The notes beneath the pieces were generated by a model that saw nothing but the letters and a program-made list of their open reading frames with translations, searched no databases and had not been told where the DNA came from. Positions 1 to 8,200 of a stretch of DNA of 11,844 nt are shown here, one piece after another. The stretch spans positions 1 to 11,844 of the forward strand of contig NVVG01000263.1 in assembly GCA_002402125.1 (NCBI GenBank), written 5' to 3'. How positions within the stretch are numbered: the first letter of the stretch is position 1; the number at the start of each line of letters is the position of its first letter. This DNA is from Moraxellaceae bacterium (lineage in GTDB: Bacteria; Pseudomonadota; Gammaproteobacteria; Pseudomonadales; Ketobacteraceae). The translations under genes and the position numbers were made by a program.

Positions 1-144
1 TAGAGTTTGTGCTTTTTCAAGTGCAGCCTTAAGGGGTGTTCTGGGTTTAGCGCTTTCTTGGGAGTTGGATGCAAATCCAGAGTAAGAAAAGAATAGACCA
101 AGAGATAAGGTGAAAATGGTGCGAATGCGGTGGTAACTATACAT
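1..144 (-). CDS. Secreted protein of unknown function, 5' end only
   Basis: An open frame reads leftward from an ATG at 142-144 and runs off the window edge after 48 codons without a stop, so only the N-terminus is visible. It begins MYSYHRIRTIFTLSLGLFF, a basic start followed by a hydrophobic stretch and small residues (SYSGFAS), which is a typical Sec signal peptide with probable cleavage near Ala-26. No cysteine is placed to make a lipobox. The mature part starts polar and charged and gives no family clue. No convincing Shine-Dalgarno site precedes the ATG. It lies downstream of the DUF3015 gene on the same strand but is separated from it by an intrinsic terminator, so it probably has its own promoter. 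Real gene likely; function unknown. Confidence 0.6.
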   Translation of the reverse strand, partial: MYSYHRIRTIFTLSLGLFFSYSGFASNSQESAKPRTPLKAALEKAQTL

Positions 145-210
145 TGGATAAATCAACTACTTTGAAACAATTAAGGATACGGTGGTGCATATCTATCGTG
201 TTGCGAATGC

Positions 211-244
211 AATAAAAAAGCGCTGCCTACTAGTGGCAGCGCTT
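211..244 (-). terminator. Intrinsic terminator of the DUF3015 gene
   Basis: A perfect 10-bp inverted repeat (arms 218-227 and 235-244, GC-rich core GCGCTGCC, 7-nt loop) lies 33 bp past the stop codon. Read on the minus strand the hairpin is followed directly by a T-rich run (211-217), the classic rho-independent layout. It should end transcription before the next minus-strand gene. Confidence 0.88.
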
Positions 245-276
245 GTTCAAAACAAGCTGAAGCTTGGGTACGTAAA

Positions 277-744
277 TTAGATTGCGTATTTGCTCAGCTG
301 GTCATTCTGCTTCATCATGCCAAGTGTGGCGTTAAGTACGTCACCCGAAGTTACACTAGCAGTAGTAAATATTGTTGAGAAATTGGCCTGTGTTGCCGTA
401 GCAAACGTATCCAGGTCAGCGTCTTCTACACCAAGAAGTTGTGCAAAAGCCTCTAGTGTTTCGCCATTGCCTGTTGCCATGTTTTCAGCAATCTGGTCCA
501 TATTCGACTCTAAGAATATGGCAGCGATGGTAATAGGCTCATTAACGTCACAACCAGATGTACCAGATGTCATCGCAAAAGTCATGTTTCCAGAGGTACC
601 GTTAAAAGTAACAGCCATTAGGTGAGCGCCCATTCCAGATTGACCTTCAAAAATGGTGCCGCCTAAACCACAACCAGGGCCATCAGCAAAACTAGTGGCT
701 GGAAGTATAATTATGGCTGCTGCTAATAAAGTTTTTTTGATCAT
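277..744 (-). CDS. DUF3015 family periplasmic protein
   Basis: 155 residues. The N-terminus MIKKTLLAAAIIILPATSFA is a clear Sec signal peptide with likely cleavage after Ala-20, leaving a mature protein of about 135 residues that begins DGPGCGLGG. The GCGLG motif just after the cleavage site and the later GTSGC motif (residues 61-65) are what I recognise as DUF3015, a family of small exported proteins common in gammaproteobacteria with no assigned function. Cys-25 and Cys-65 are the only two cysteines and could form a disulfide in the periplasm. The C-terminal half is helical and rich in Ala and Thr. The ATG at 742-744 is preceded by AAGGGA about 12 nt upstream, and the length fits the family. 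It is probably monocistronic, with its own promoter and terminator. Family assignment is from memory of the motifs, not from a search. Confidence 0.85.
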   Translation of the reverse strand: MIKKTLLAAAIIILPATSFADGPGCGLGGTIFEGQSGMGAHLMAVTFNGTSGNMTFAMTSGTSGCDVNEPITIAAIFLESNMDQIAENMATGNGETLEAFAQLLGVEDADLDTFATATQANFSTIFTTASVTSGDVLNATLGMMKQNDQLSKYAI

Positions 745-790
745 GATTTCGAATCCCTTAAATTATAATTCTAAAATTTATGCCTTATTA

Positions 791-818
791 CTTATACCTT
801 CCTAATTTCTTTTAGCAA
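791..818 (-). promoter_or_regulatory. Sigma-70-type promoter of the DUF3015 gene
   Basis: On the minus strand, TTGCTA (813-818) and TATAAG (791-796) are separated by 16 bp. The -10 box matches consensus at 5 of 6 positions and the -35 box at 4 of 6. Transcription would start near 784, about 40 nt before the ATG. Surrounding DNA is very AT-rich, which favours this reading but also raises the chance of coincidental boxes. Confidence 0.5.
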
Positions 819-920
819 GAGATTTTTCTAATTAATTTGAAGTGTTATTTAAAGTAGATTGCAGTAAATGTTATTGAGACTTGGCTGTCTAAAAAGTACT
901 CTTTAATGGCAATTTCGATT

Positions 921-949
921 TTAACAACGCATTGCATTAAATTTATACT
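921..949 (+). promoter_or_regulatory. Sigma-70-type promoter of the diguanylate cyclase gene
   Basis: TTAACA (921-926) and TATACT (944-949) are separated by exactly 17 bp, and each box matches consensus at 5 of 6 positions. Transcription should start around 956, giving a leader of about 60 nt. The start site falls inside the first copy of the 19-bp tandem repeat at 952-989. Confidence 0.65.
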
Positions 950-951
950 AT

Positions 952-989
952 AGTGTAGGTGATCTAAATAAGTGTAAGTGATCTAAATA
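952..989 (+). repeat. 19-bp tandem direct repeat at the cyclase transcription start
   Basis: Two head-to-tail copies (952-970 and 971-989) of a 19-mer of the form AGTGTARGTGATCTAAATA differ at a single base (G958 versus A977). They abut with no spacer immediately downstream of the -10 box, covering the predicted start site and early leader. A pair of phased sites here could be a repressor operator, or an RNA-level element in the leader. No known regulator motif is recognised. Confidence 0.75.
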
Positions 990-1016
990 CTCTGCAGGTA
1001 TCTTGGAACTTAATGC

Positions 1017-2036
1017 ATGGACATAGAAACACTAGTTAAGAATGCGTCTCGCAATGAAAAGTTATTACATCAGTTACAAGCGATGGAGCTGCGACTCCTT
1101 AGCTGTCGTCGCTGGCAGGAATTGTTCGATGTGCTTTTTGTCGAGCTGCCAAAGACATTTGCCATTGCCCAGCTAGAAATCGTTGTTATCGATCCAGATA
1201 ATAGGGCGCGCGCTTCGATCGAGCGTCAATTAGGGCCTATTGATGGCAGTAAATGGCCACTTCGTTTGAGCCGACAACTATACACGTCAGATACTAAATC
1301 CAAGATATTGAACGAGCAAGATTTGGCTCACCTAGGTTTCGCTTCTGGCTTGCAGCTACCATTGATTAAACAAGAGCAATATTTTGGCTTGGTTCGCTTT
1401 ATGTCTAAAAGCCTTAAGCGATTCCAACCTGATATGGCGACTGATTTCTTAGCGCATCTAGTAGCTGTTATAGCGGCATGTTTTGAGTTGGTCATGCAAA
1501 CGGAAGAGATAGCTCGGCTCGCCTATACCGATCCCTTGACCGAAGTGACTAATCGTCGCGGTTTTCGCCATGCTTTTCAACAGGAAGTCGCCAGGGCGAA
1601 ACGACAAAATACCTCCATCGGATTTGCCTTGTTGGACATAGATCATTTTAAAATAATTAACGATACCCACGGCCACCTGAGTGGCGATAGGGTGCTTAAA
1701 CAGCTTTGCTCAGTGCTGACTCAGGTGTTACGCCCGACAGATCATGTAGGTCGCATGGGTGGAGAGGAGTTTATGCTGCTATTGCCGGATTGTGATGCCG
1801 GTCATTTGCTCATTATTATGGAGCGTGTCCGTGACATCATCGCGCATACGCCTTTTATCAATGTGAGTGATGAGGCCATGGTGGTGACCGTGTCCGGAGG
1901 CATAGGTTGTCTGGATGGCAATTCATTAATGGATATGAGCTTGGAAAATATCATTAGTTATTTGGATGATAGTCTTTACGCGGCCAAAAGTTCCGGACGG
2001 AATAAGATGATCGAGGCCGATTTCATTAAGCAGTGA
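1017..2036 (+). CDS. Diguanylate cyclase: DUF484/GAF-like sensor plus GGDEF domain
   Basis: 339 residues, no signal peptide or membrane segment, so a soluble cytoplasmic enzyme that should condense two GTP into c-di-GMP. Residues about 10-160 resemble DUF484/GAF-like sensor regions (coiled N-terminus with NEKLLHQLQAMELRLL, then an alpha/beta fold), and their ligand is unknown. A linking helix runs into the GGDEF domain from about 165: DPLTEVTNRRGF (172-183), DIDHFK (207-212) with metal-binding Asp residues, and the active-site signature GGEEF (248-252), all intact. RPTD at 239-242, five residues before the signature, is a complete inhibitory I-site, so product inhibition is expected. No EAL domain is present. 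The ATG start at 1017 has only a weak GGAA upstream, suggesting modest translation. It stands alone with its own promoter; nothing nearby is an obvious c-di-GMP effector, except that Flp pili further right might be. Confidence 0.92.
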   Translation: MDIETLVKNASRNEKLLHQLQAMELRLLSCRRWQELFDVLFVELPKTFAIAQLEIVVIDPDNRARASIERQLGPIDGSKWPLRLSRQLYTSDTKSKILNEQDLAHLGFASGLQLPLIKQEQYFGLVRFMSKSLKRFQPDMATDFLAHLVAVIAACFELVMQTEEIARLAYTDPLTEVTNRRGFRHAFQQEVARAKRQNTSIGFALLDIDHFKIINDTHGHLSGDRVLKQLCSVLTQVLRPTDHVGRMGGEEFMLLLPDCDAGHLLIIMERVRDIIAHTPFINVSDEAMVVTVSGGIGCLDGNSLMDMSLENIISYLDDSLYAAKSSGRNKMIEADFIKQ

Positions 2037-2507
2037 CGCTGTAGTTGTCGAGCGGAACGACGGTCAGAAAAGGATACAGTGCGTATAATTTTTTTGCACA
2101 CGCAAGTGTGTTAAATTACGTTCATTATCCAAACTCGCACCCTAGAGCAGGCTTTTGTCTTACATTTGCCTAATATCATTAGGTACATCTTGCGCAAAAA
2201 GGTTGATTTATAGCCGATTTTGTTACTAGATGTGTGCACTGCGTTTTTGTTTGTAATTTTGAGAACTGGTTACGTTAGCCCTTATTGACGTAGAAAATCA
2301 TTGAGAGCTATATTATGTATTCACATGATATGGGTATGTCATCTCGTTGGAGATTGTCGCTACCTTTGTTATGTCTGGTCCGATGTTGGGGGATCTGATA
2401 CGTAATGACTTTTTGATAGTTCTTATTTGAATTGTTCAGCATTAACGTATGTAGTCGGGTTAACACTGACAAATAATAATAAAAATAGATCCAAAATGGA
2501 TATCATT
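2037..2507. other. Intergenic region between cyclase and thioesterase
   Basis: This 471-bp AT-rich stretch contains no convincing long gene. Visible elements are a small hairpin (CACAC, GCAA loop, GTGTG at 2097-2110), a 6-bp dyad CCTAAT/ATTAGG (2169-2183) that could be an operator, a perfect but unpaired TATAAT (2084-2089) with no matching -35 box, and a good promoter at 2285-2314. A 27-codon frame (2315-2398) preceded by GAGAG is possible but overlaps that promoter's start region. No clear terminator follows the cyclase. Confidence 0.5.
2285..2314 (+). promoter_or_regulatory. Sigma-70-type promoter of the thioesterase gene
   Basis: TTGACG (2285-2290) and TATATT (2309-2314) are separated by 18 bp; each box matches consensus at 5 of 6 positions. 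The start site would be near 2321, giving an unusually long leader of about 185 nt before the chosen ATG at 2508, in which I see no recognisable riboswitch. Confidence 0.55.
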
Positions 2508-3356
2508 ATGAGCACTAATAATTACCGAATACCTTATGTAGAAGCTATTCCTGATATAAGTGATGATGTGTGGTTTCAGGTACCTAAACCTGTAGCTCAG
2601 CCACGATTACGTTTGTTTTGTTTTAATTATGCAGGCGGTAATGCGTCTGCTTATCGAGATTGGTATCAGCAGCTACCCAGCGATGTGGAAGTGTGCTCCA
2701 TTCAGCTGCCCGGTCGCGGAGCACGATTTAAAGAAAGTGCCTATACAAACCTTAATGCGCTACTCGATGCGCTAGAATCAGCGATGTCTCCGTACTTAGG
2801 CGTGTCCTACGCATTTTTTGGTCACAGCATGGGGGCGCAAGTTGCTTATGAACTTGCAAGAAGGCTGCGAGACAATGGTTTTGCAGAGCCAGATTACCTG
2901 TTCGTTTCTGGTCGCAGGGCACCACAGTTGCCAGCAACAAGAAAGCCTATTCATGGATTGCCAGAAGATCAGTTCCTAGAAGAAATTCGCAGATTAAACG
3001 GTACACCGGACGAGGCGTTGAACAATCCGGAGTTGATGGAATTAGTCAGCCCTATACTTAGAGCGGATTGTCAGGTTATCGAAACCTGGGATTACCGGCC
3101 TTCCGAACTATTAGCGATGCCTGTGATTGCACTGGGCGGTGCTAAAGATAGCAATGTGGCCATTAATGAGCTTGAAGATTGGTCAAAGGTCACTAATAAC
3201 CATTTTGAAATGCGGTTGTTTTCCGGGGACCACTTTTACCTACACTCTTCGAAGGATTCGTTGTTGAGTTGTATTGCTGGCGTGCTAAACAAGGCGTTGG
3301 ATTGCTCAGGCAAATTGTTTTCTCGGTCTGTTCGAAAGGTAGCAAGAAACGCATAA
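2508..3356 (+). CDS. Type II thioesterase (stand-alone alpha/beta hydrolase)
   Basis: 282 residues from the ATG at 2508. External (type II) thioesterases clear misprimed or stalled acyl groups from carrier proteins of non-ribosomal peptide and polyketide synthases. Family hallmarks are present: LFCFNYAGGNASAYRDW near the N-terminus (oxyanion region), QLPGRGAR (residues 66-73), the nucleophile elbow GHSMG (105-109, Ser-107), an Asp in GGAKDSNV (Asp-214) and the catalytic His in GDHFYL (His-242), so the triad looks complete. No signal peptide. I chose ATG 2508 because GGA sits 7 nt upstream; the ATG at 2496 has no ribosome site, and a TTG at 2427 would add an unlikely tail. The protein is still about 30 residues longer than typical members, at both ends. 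No synthase or carrier-protein gene lies in the window, so its partner is unknown. Confidence 0.9.
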   Translation: MSTNNYRIPYVEAIPDISDDVWFQVPKPVAQPRLRLFCFNYAGGNASAYRDWYQQLPSDVEVCSIQLPGRGARFKESAYTNLNALLDALESAMSPYLGVSYAFFGHSMGAQVAYELARRLRDNGFAEPDYLFVSGRRAPQLPATRKPIHGLPEDQFLEEIRRLNGTPDEALNNPELMELVSPILRADCQVIETWDYRPSELLAMPVIALGGAKDSNVAINELEDWSKVTNNHFEMRLFSGDHFYLHSSKDSLLSCIAGVLNKALDCSGKLFSRSVRKVARNA

Positions 3357-3414
3357 GAATGCCTCGTTATTTGATCAATTCCCCTCTTGTATTAACACTG
3401 ATTTTCAATTGTTA

Positions 3415-3449
3415 AGCCCATCGCTCTCCTGGATAGAGTGATTTGGGCT
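3415..3449 (+). terminator. Hairpin after the thioesterase gene, possible terminator
   Basis: Arms 3415-3427 and 3435-3449 pair with one G-T wobble and a two-base bulge, closing with AGCCC/GGGCT at the base and a 7-nt loop. It lies about 60 bp past the stop codon. The downstream sequence is T-rich but interrupted (AATGTTTGTAATTT), so this is a weak or factor-assisted terminator candidate rather than a clear one. Confidence 0.45.
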
Positions 3450-3481
3450 AATGTTTGTAATTTATTGTTGTTAGTGTTTAA

Positions 3482-3509
3482 TTTATATGTGTTTTTCCGC
3501 TACTATGCT
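3482..3509 (+). promoter_or_regulatory. Weak candidate promoter of the RND operon
   Basis: TTTATA (3482-3487) and TATGCT (3504-3509), 16 bp apart, each match sigma-70 consensus at 4 of 6 positions. It is the best pair I find in the 281-bp gap before the adaptor gene. No TetR- or MarR-type operator palindrome typical of efflux operons is obvious, and no regulator gene is adjacent. Confidence 0.28.
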
Positions 3510-3637
3510 AAAGCTTGCGTCCAGTATTTGTAGATGGATGAAGTCGGCTAAACAAAAAGAACAATGAAGGGTCTATAGGTTTATAGTTACACGCGATGTG
3601 ACGGTGTAGGTCAAGAATCATAACAAGCAGATATCGA

Positions 3638-5236
3638 ATGAATAAAGCACTTAAGATTGTTTTACCCCTGGCAGCCATTGGTGTTGCTGTGATCATCTCT
3701 GTTCTATTATTTATCAGTAGCCCAAAAATAGAACATAAAGCCATTGAAATAAAACAACCACAGGTTTCTGTTTTGCCTGTTTATTCAAAGGCATTGAGTA
3801 TTCCAGTGTCTGCTCGAGGCACTGTTACGCCAGGTACTGAGATTCAGCTCAATTCCGAAGTAAGTGGTCAGGTTCTGTCGGTATCAAATCATTTTGCCAA
3901 TGGTGGTTTTTTTAAGAAAGGCGAAGTCCTGATTACTATTGATCCTATTGAATATGAAGCTAACATCAGTCGCGCCAAAGCTAACGTTGCCAAAGCAAAA
4001 GAAGCTGAGTTGAGAGCGAGCGCTGAATACAGGGCGCGTAATAGGGTTAAAGGTGTTAAGCGAGACTCTTACGCTCTAGGAAAGTCCCAATGGGATCAAG
4101 CCAAAGCAAGCCTTCAAGCCGCGCGGGCAGAGTTGCAATCTGCAGAGCTGCAAAAGAAACGCACGCTGGTACGAGCGCCATTTGATGGGCGTGTCAGAAT
4201 GAAATCCGTTGATGTTGGTCAATATATTCGCCCCGGTATTGTGATGGGAACAATCTATGCGGTAGATGTGGCTGAGGTGCGCTTGCCGCTGTCCGATCGC
4301 CAGTTAGCGTTAGTCGATGTGCAGTTACGTTATCAAGAGTCCACCGAATTTGAAGGTACTCCGGTTTTGTTAAAAGGGCAGTACGGAGGCAAGCCCTATG
4401 TTTGGGAAGGCCGAATTGTACGGTCTGAAGGTGGCTTAGATGAAAAAAATAGATTGTTGTACGTGGTTGCCCGAATAGAAAACCCTTACGCCCGTGATGA
4501 GAATCAACCCGATAGGCCGCCGCTATCGGCAGGAACCTTTGTCGAGGCACAAATAGCTGGTCGTTATCATCAAGGAGTGTTTACCGTACCACGCCGAGCA
4601 CTGCGTAATGGTAGTCAACTGTGGTTAGTCGATGCCGATAAGCGGTTGGTGCGCCGCGAGGTGGATGTCATATACAAGGGAAAAGACGAGATCTATGTCA
4701 ATGGCGGGCTTAAAGATGGTGATCAAATAGTGCTAAGTCAATTGGATATAGCCGTCAAAGGCATGCGGGTACGTACCAAAATCTTTGTTCCTGATCCACT
4801 GCTCGATGCGCCAGGGGGCGTAAATGATCTGATGAGCAAAGCGGTCAAGCGCCGCGAAAATAACATAATGAAAGCCATGGCTGATCAAATTCCCGTTCAA
4901 GATAGGCAAGCGGTAAAGGCAGCAGCCACTGCAGCGATAGGCAAAATGCTTGATTCAACCCCTCAACAGCGCAAAGACATGATCAAAGATATTACGCAGG
5001 CGGTAACGGAGACAGCGGCTAAGGCGCAAGATATTGTCCAAGAACCTGCTGCTTCTGCACCGGACAAAGGAGCCATGTCCCCCTTGGCGGCACTTATTGC
5101 AGAGGATGAAGCCGCGCAAGCTTCCAAGGAAAATGCAAGCGTTACTCCTAAAGTCGAACCTAAGGCTCGCCCCATTGCTGTTAGTAGCTCCGGTCTGGTG
5201 ATTGCTCCTCAACCCTTGGCGGAAGCCATCCGATGA
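3638..5236 (+). CDS. RND efflux periplasmic adaptor (membrane fusion protein)
   Basis: 532 residues. It should bridge the inner-membrane permease and an outer-membrane channel in the periplasm. A single N-terminal membrane anchor spans about residues 6-27; there is no lipobox, so it is a membrane-anchored rather than lipidated adaptor. Domains in order: first lipoyl half around 68-105 (NSEVSGQVLSV, GEVLITIDP), an alpha-helical hairpin rich in Ala/Lys/Glu about 106-172, second lipoyl half 176-205 (VRAPFDGRVRMKSVDVGQYI), beta-barrel about 206-310, membrane-proximal domain to about 388 (FTVPRRALRNG, DGDQIVL). Residues about 390-532 are an extra, low-complexity Ala/Lys/Asp-rich tail absent from ordinary adaptors of about 350-400 residues. 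The stop codon overlaps the permease start (ATGA), indicating translational coupling. Start ATG 3638 has only a weak ribosome site. Substrate unknown. Confidence 0.93.
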   Translation: MNKALKIVLPLAAIGVAVIISVLLFISSPKIEHKAIEIKQPQVSVLPVYSKALSIPVSARGTVTPGTEIQLNSEVSGQVLSVSNHFANGGFFKKGEVLITIDPIEYEANISRAKANVAKAKEAELRASAEYRARNRVKGVKRDSYALGKSQWDQAKASLQAARAELQSAELQKKRTLVRAPFDGRVRMKSVDVGQYIRPGIVMGTIYAVDVAEVRLPLSDRQLALVDVQLRYQESTEFEGTPVLLKGQYGGKPYVWEGRIVRSEGGLDEKNRLLYVVARIENPYARDENQPDRPPLSAGTFVEAQIAGRYHQGVFTVPRRALRNGSQLWLVDADKRLVRREVDVIYKGKDEIYVNGGLKDGDQIVLSQLDIAVKGMRVRTKIFVPDPLLDAPGGVNDLMSKAVKRRENNIMKAMADQIPVQDRQAVKAAATAAIGKMLDSTPQQRKDMIKDITQAVTETAAKAQDIVQEPAASAPDKGAMSPLAALIAEDEAAQASKENASVTPKVEPKARPIAVSSSGLVIAPQPLAEAIR

Positions 5237-8200
5237 ATGCTGTTATTGCCTGGTTTGCCGAGAACAGAGTTGCCGCTAACCTGCTTATGGTCTTTATCCT
5301 TATTGCAGGGGCAATCTCTCTTGATGGTACTCGAAAAGAAATAATACCCAATGTTTCGCTAGACATGATCAATATTACCGTCAGCTATCCTGGTGCGTCG
5401 CCAGAAGACGTCGAGAAGTCGGTTATTACTCGTGTCGAATCTGCCATATATGATATTGAAGGTGTTAAATCCATTGCCTCTCGAGCAGATGAGCATTTTG
5501 GTGTGGTTACCGTTGAGGTTGGATATGGATATGATTCTAAAGAATTGCTCAATGCAATAAAATCCAGAGTGGACGGGATAGGGTCTTTTCCCAGTGACGT
5601 TAAACGTCCCATCATCAAAGAACTATCCGTTAAAAATCTAGTTGCCTATCTATTGGTTTCTGGCCCAGCGGATATGCGTTCATTAAGAAAAATAGCGAAC
5701 AATATCAAGAGCGACCTCACCAGCATGAGCGCGATAAGCCAGGTGTTGAATACGGTAAACAAGACCAATGAAATTGCGATTGAAGTATCCGAGGTGTCGT
5801 TACAGCGCTACGGTTTGAGTTTTAACGAAGTTGTGGCGGCCGTTAGGCAGAGTTCGCTAGATTTGCCGACAGGTGTGATTAAGACCGCTCAAGGCGAGAT
5901 CAGCATTAAAGCAAAGGGTCAGGTTTATTGGGGTGATCAATTTGAGGAGATTGTGGTTCGGGCCTTGCCGGATGGTGCCCAGGTATTGGTGGGTGATGTA
6001 GCCAATGTTACTGACGGGTTTTCTACAAGATTATCTACAGCCGAATTTAATGGAGAGCCTGCCGTCGCATTGGCCGTTTATCGTGTTGGCGAACAAAATA
6101 TTCTGGATATCTCTGAGGCCCTCCAGAAATATATTGCAGCGCCACTTACGTTCATACCGGAAAGTATTAAACTTGATATATGGCAAGATACCTCGGTGCA
6201 TTTTAAAAGCCGTATTGACCTGTTAACTGAAAATTTCACAGGTGGAATGATTGTCCTATTTGTTATTTTGCTGCTGTTTTTGCGTATTGGATTGTCGTTT
6301 TGGGTGAGCTTGGGTATTCCTATTTCGTTTATGGGGGCGTTTTGGTTGCTGCCTTATTTCGGTGGTTCGATCAATATGATATCGCTGTTTGCGTTTATTC
6401 TGGTACTTGGCATCGTGGTAGATGATGCAATTATAGTGGGAGAAAACATATTCACCTTTCATCGTAAGGGTATTATGGGACTACAAGGCTCGGTGTTGGC
6501 TGCGCAGGAAGTCGCGAAACCCGTCGTGTTTGCAGTGCTTACAACGATAATCGCATTTCTACCGTTGGCGATGATGCCTGGGCCAGAAGGTAAATTGATC
6601 AAAGTAATTCCTATTGTTGTAATTGCCACATTAATCTTTTCGTTGTTGGAATCGTTGTTAATCTTGCCTGCCCATCTGTCGGGCACCAATAGCAATGAGA
6701 TAAATAAGGCTCCGATAATAGGTAAACTACAAACACGTTTCTCCTTGGGATTGGAGCGTTTTGTTCGTAATGTTTATAAGCCTTTCTTGGAAAAGTGTTT
6801 ATCCTGGCGGTATCTGTCTATGCTGACTTTTGTCGCCATCTTTATTGTGGCCTGTTCGCTGTTAGCCTCTGGCTGGTTAAAGGTGGTTTTTTATTCGACC
6901 ATCGAAGGTGATACTGCGAGGGCCAATGTGACGTTTGCGCAGGCTACCTCAGAAGATTCGGTAAGGAGGGGTATAAAAAAACTAGAAGAAGTTGCGTTTG
7001 AGATTAAACGCGAGTTAAAGGCTGAAACCGGAGAAGAGCAAATATTGGATGTGCTTACTTCTTATTCGAGCTCAGATGGTGGTAGCGTAGTGGTTGAAAT
7101 GGCGCCTTCAGAAGGTCGCGCAATATCCGGTACGGATATCACCGATAGATGGCGGGAAAAAATCGGAGATATACCTGACGTAACCAGTTTGAAGTTCATT
7201 TCCACCTTAAGCCCTTCCGGATCACTGGTAGCACTGGAATTGTCATCAAACAGTTTGGATGATTTGAAAGCGGCCGCCAATGGCTTGAAGGATCGGCTGG
7301 CTGAATATAATGGCGTTTATGGCATTAGGGATTCTTTCCAAAAGGGTAAGCAAGAGCTGCAGATAGAATTAAAACCGGCGGCGAGAAACCTTGGGTTGAA
7401 CCTTGAAAATGTGGCTTCCCAGGTGCGGCAGGCGTATCACGGAACCGAAGTGCAAAGCCTGCAGCGCGGAGATGAGGACGTTAAAGTTGTCGTACGCTAC
7501 CCAGTAGAGGAGCGGTCTTCCCTGTGGTACTTGGAAAATATGCATATCCAGTTGCGAGATGGCAGTAGCGTGCCGCTGTTGACGGTCGCTGATATCCAAT
7601 ACGGTGAAGGTGCCGCTTATATTAAACGGCGTGATCGGCGCCGCGTCATTAAGATAGACGCGAAGATTGATGACAGTATCACCACGGAAGAAAGGGTGAT
7701 GGGCGCCATTAGAAAAGACTTTTTAGATGCTATTCCCGAGAACTACCCTGGCATGACGTGGTCGGTAGCAGGGATACAAAAAGATAGAATGGAATTTAAG
7801 TCTTATATAAAAACAGCCTACTTTTTTGCTTTGCTAGGCATGTACGTGATGATGGCGACACTGTTCCGTTCCTATTACCAACCTTTAATGGTGATGTTCG
7901 CTATTCCGTTTGGTTTGGTTGGTGCGCTGTTTGGCCATATGTTGCTTGGCATGGAAGTCACGCTTTGGTCGGTGATAGGCATGATTGCGGTTAGTGGTGT
8001 GGTGGTAAACGACAACTTGGTGTTGGTGGATTATATCAACCGCAAACGAGATGAAGGCGTACAATTGCTCGAGGCGATACGGGAGGCAGGTGCCGCGCGT
8101 TTTAGACCGATAATACTCACATCGCTGACGACCTTTGGTGGGTTGACTCCGCTGATGATGGAATCCAGTTTGCAGGCGCAGTTCCTTATACCGATGGCGG

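Noticed and set aside
290..625. 111-codon plus-strand frame opposite the DUF3015 gene
   Set aside because: It lies wholly on the antisense strand of a gene with a signal peptide, family motifs, promoter and terminator; no ribosome site or domain.
2084..2089. Perfect TATAAT after the cyclase gene as an sRNA promoter
   Set aside because: No acceptable -35 box at 16-18 bp and the TG is not at the extended -10 position; the following hairpin is only 5 bp.
2427..2507. TTG start extending the thioesterase by 27 residues
   Set aside because: No ribosome site, Asn/Lys-rich sequence unlike the family, and an ATG with GGA seven bases upstream is available at 2508.
2037..2507. Search for a c-di-GMP riboswitch near the cyclase and thioesterase
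   Set aside because: No GEMM-like conserved core could be recognised in this gap or in the one before the pilin.
4194..4550. 118-codon minus-strand frame inside the adaptor gene
   Set aside because: Shadow of a well-supported RND adaptor; composition shows no protein-like pattern.
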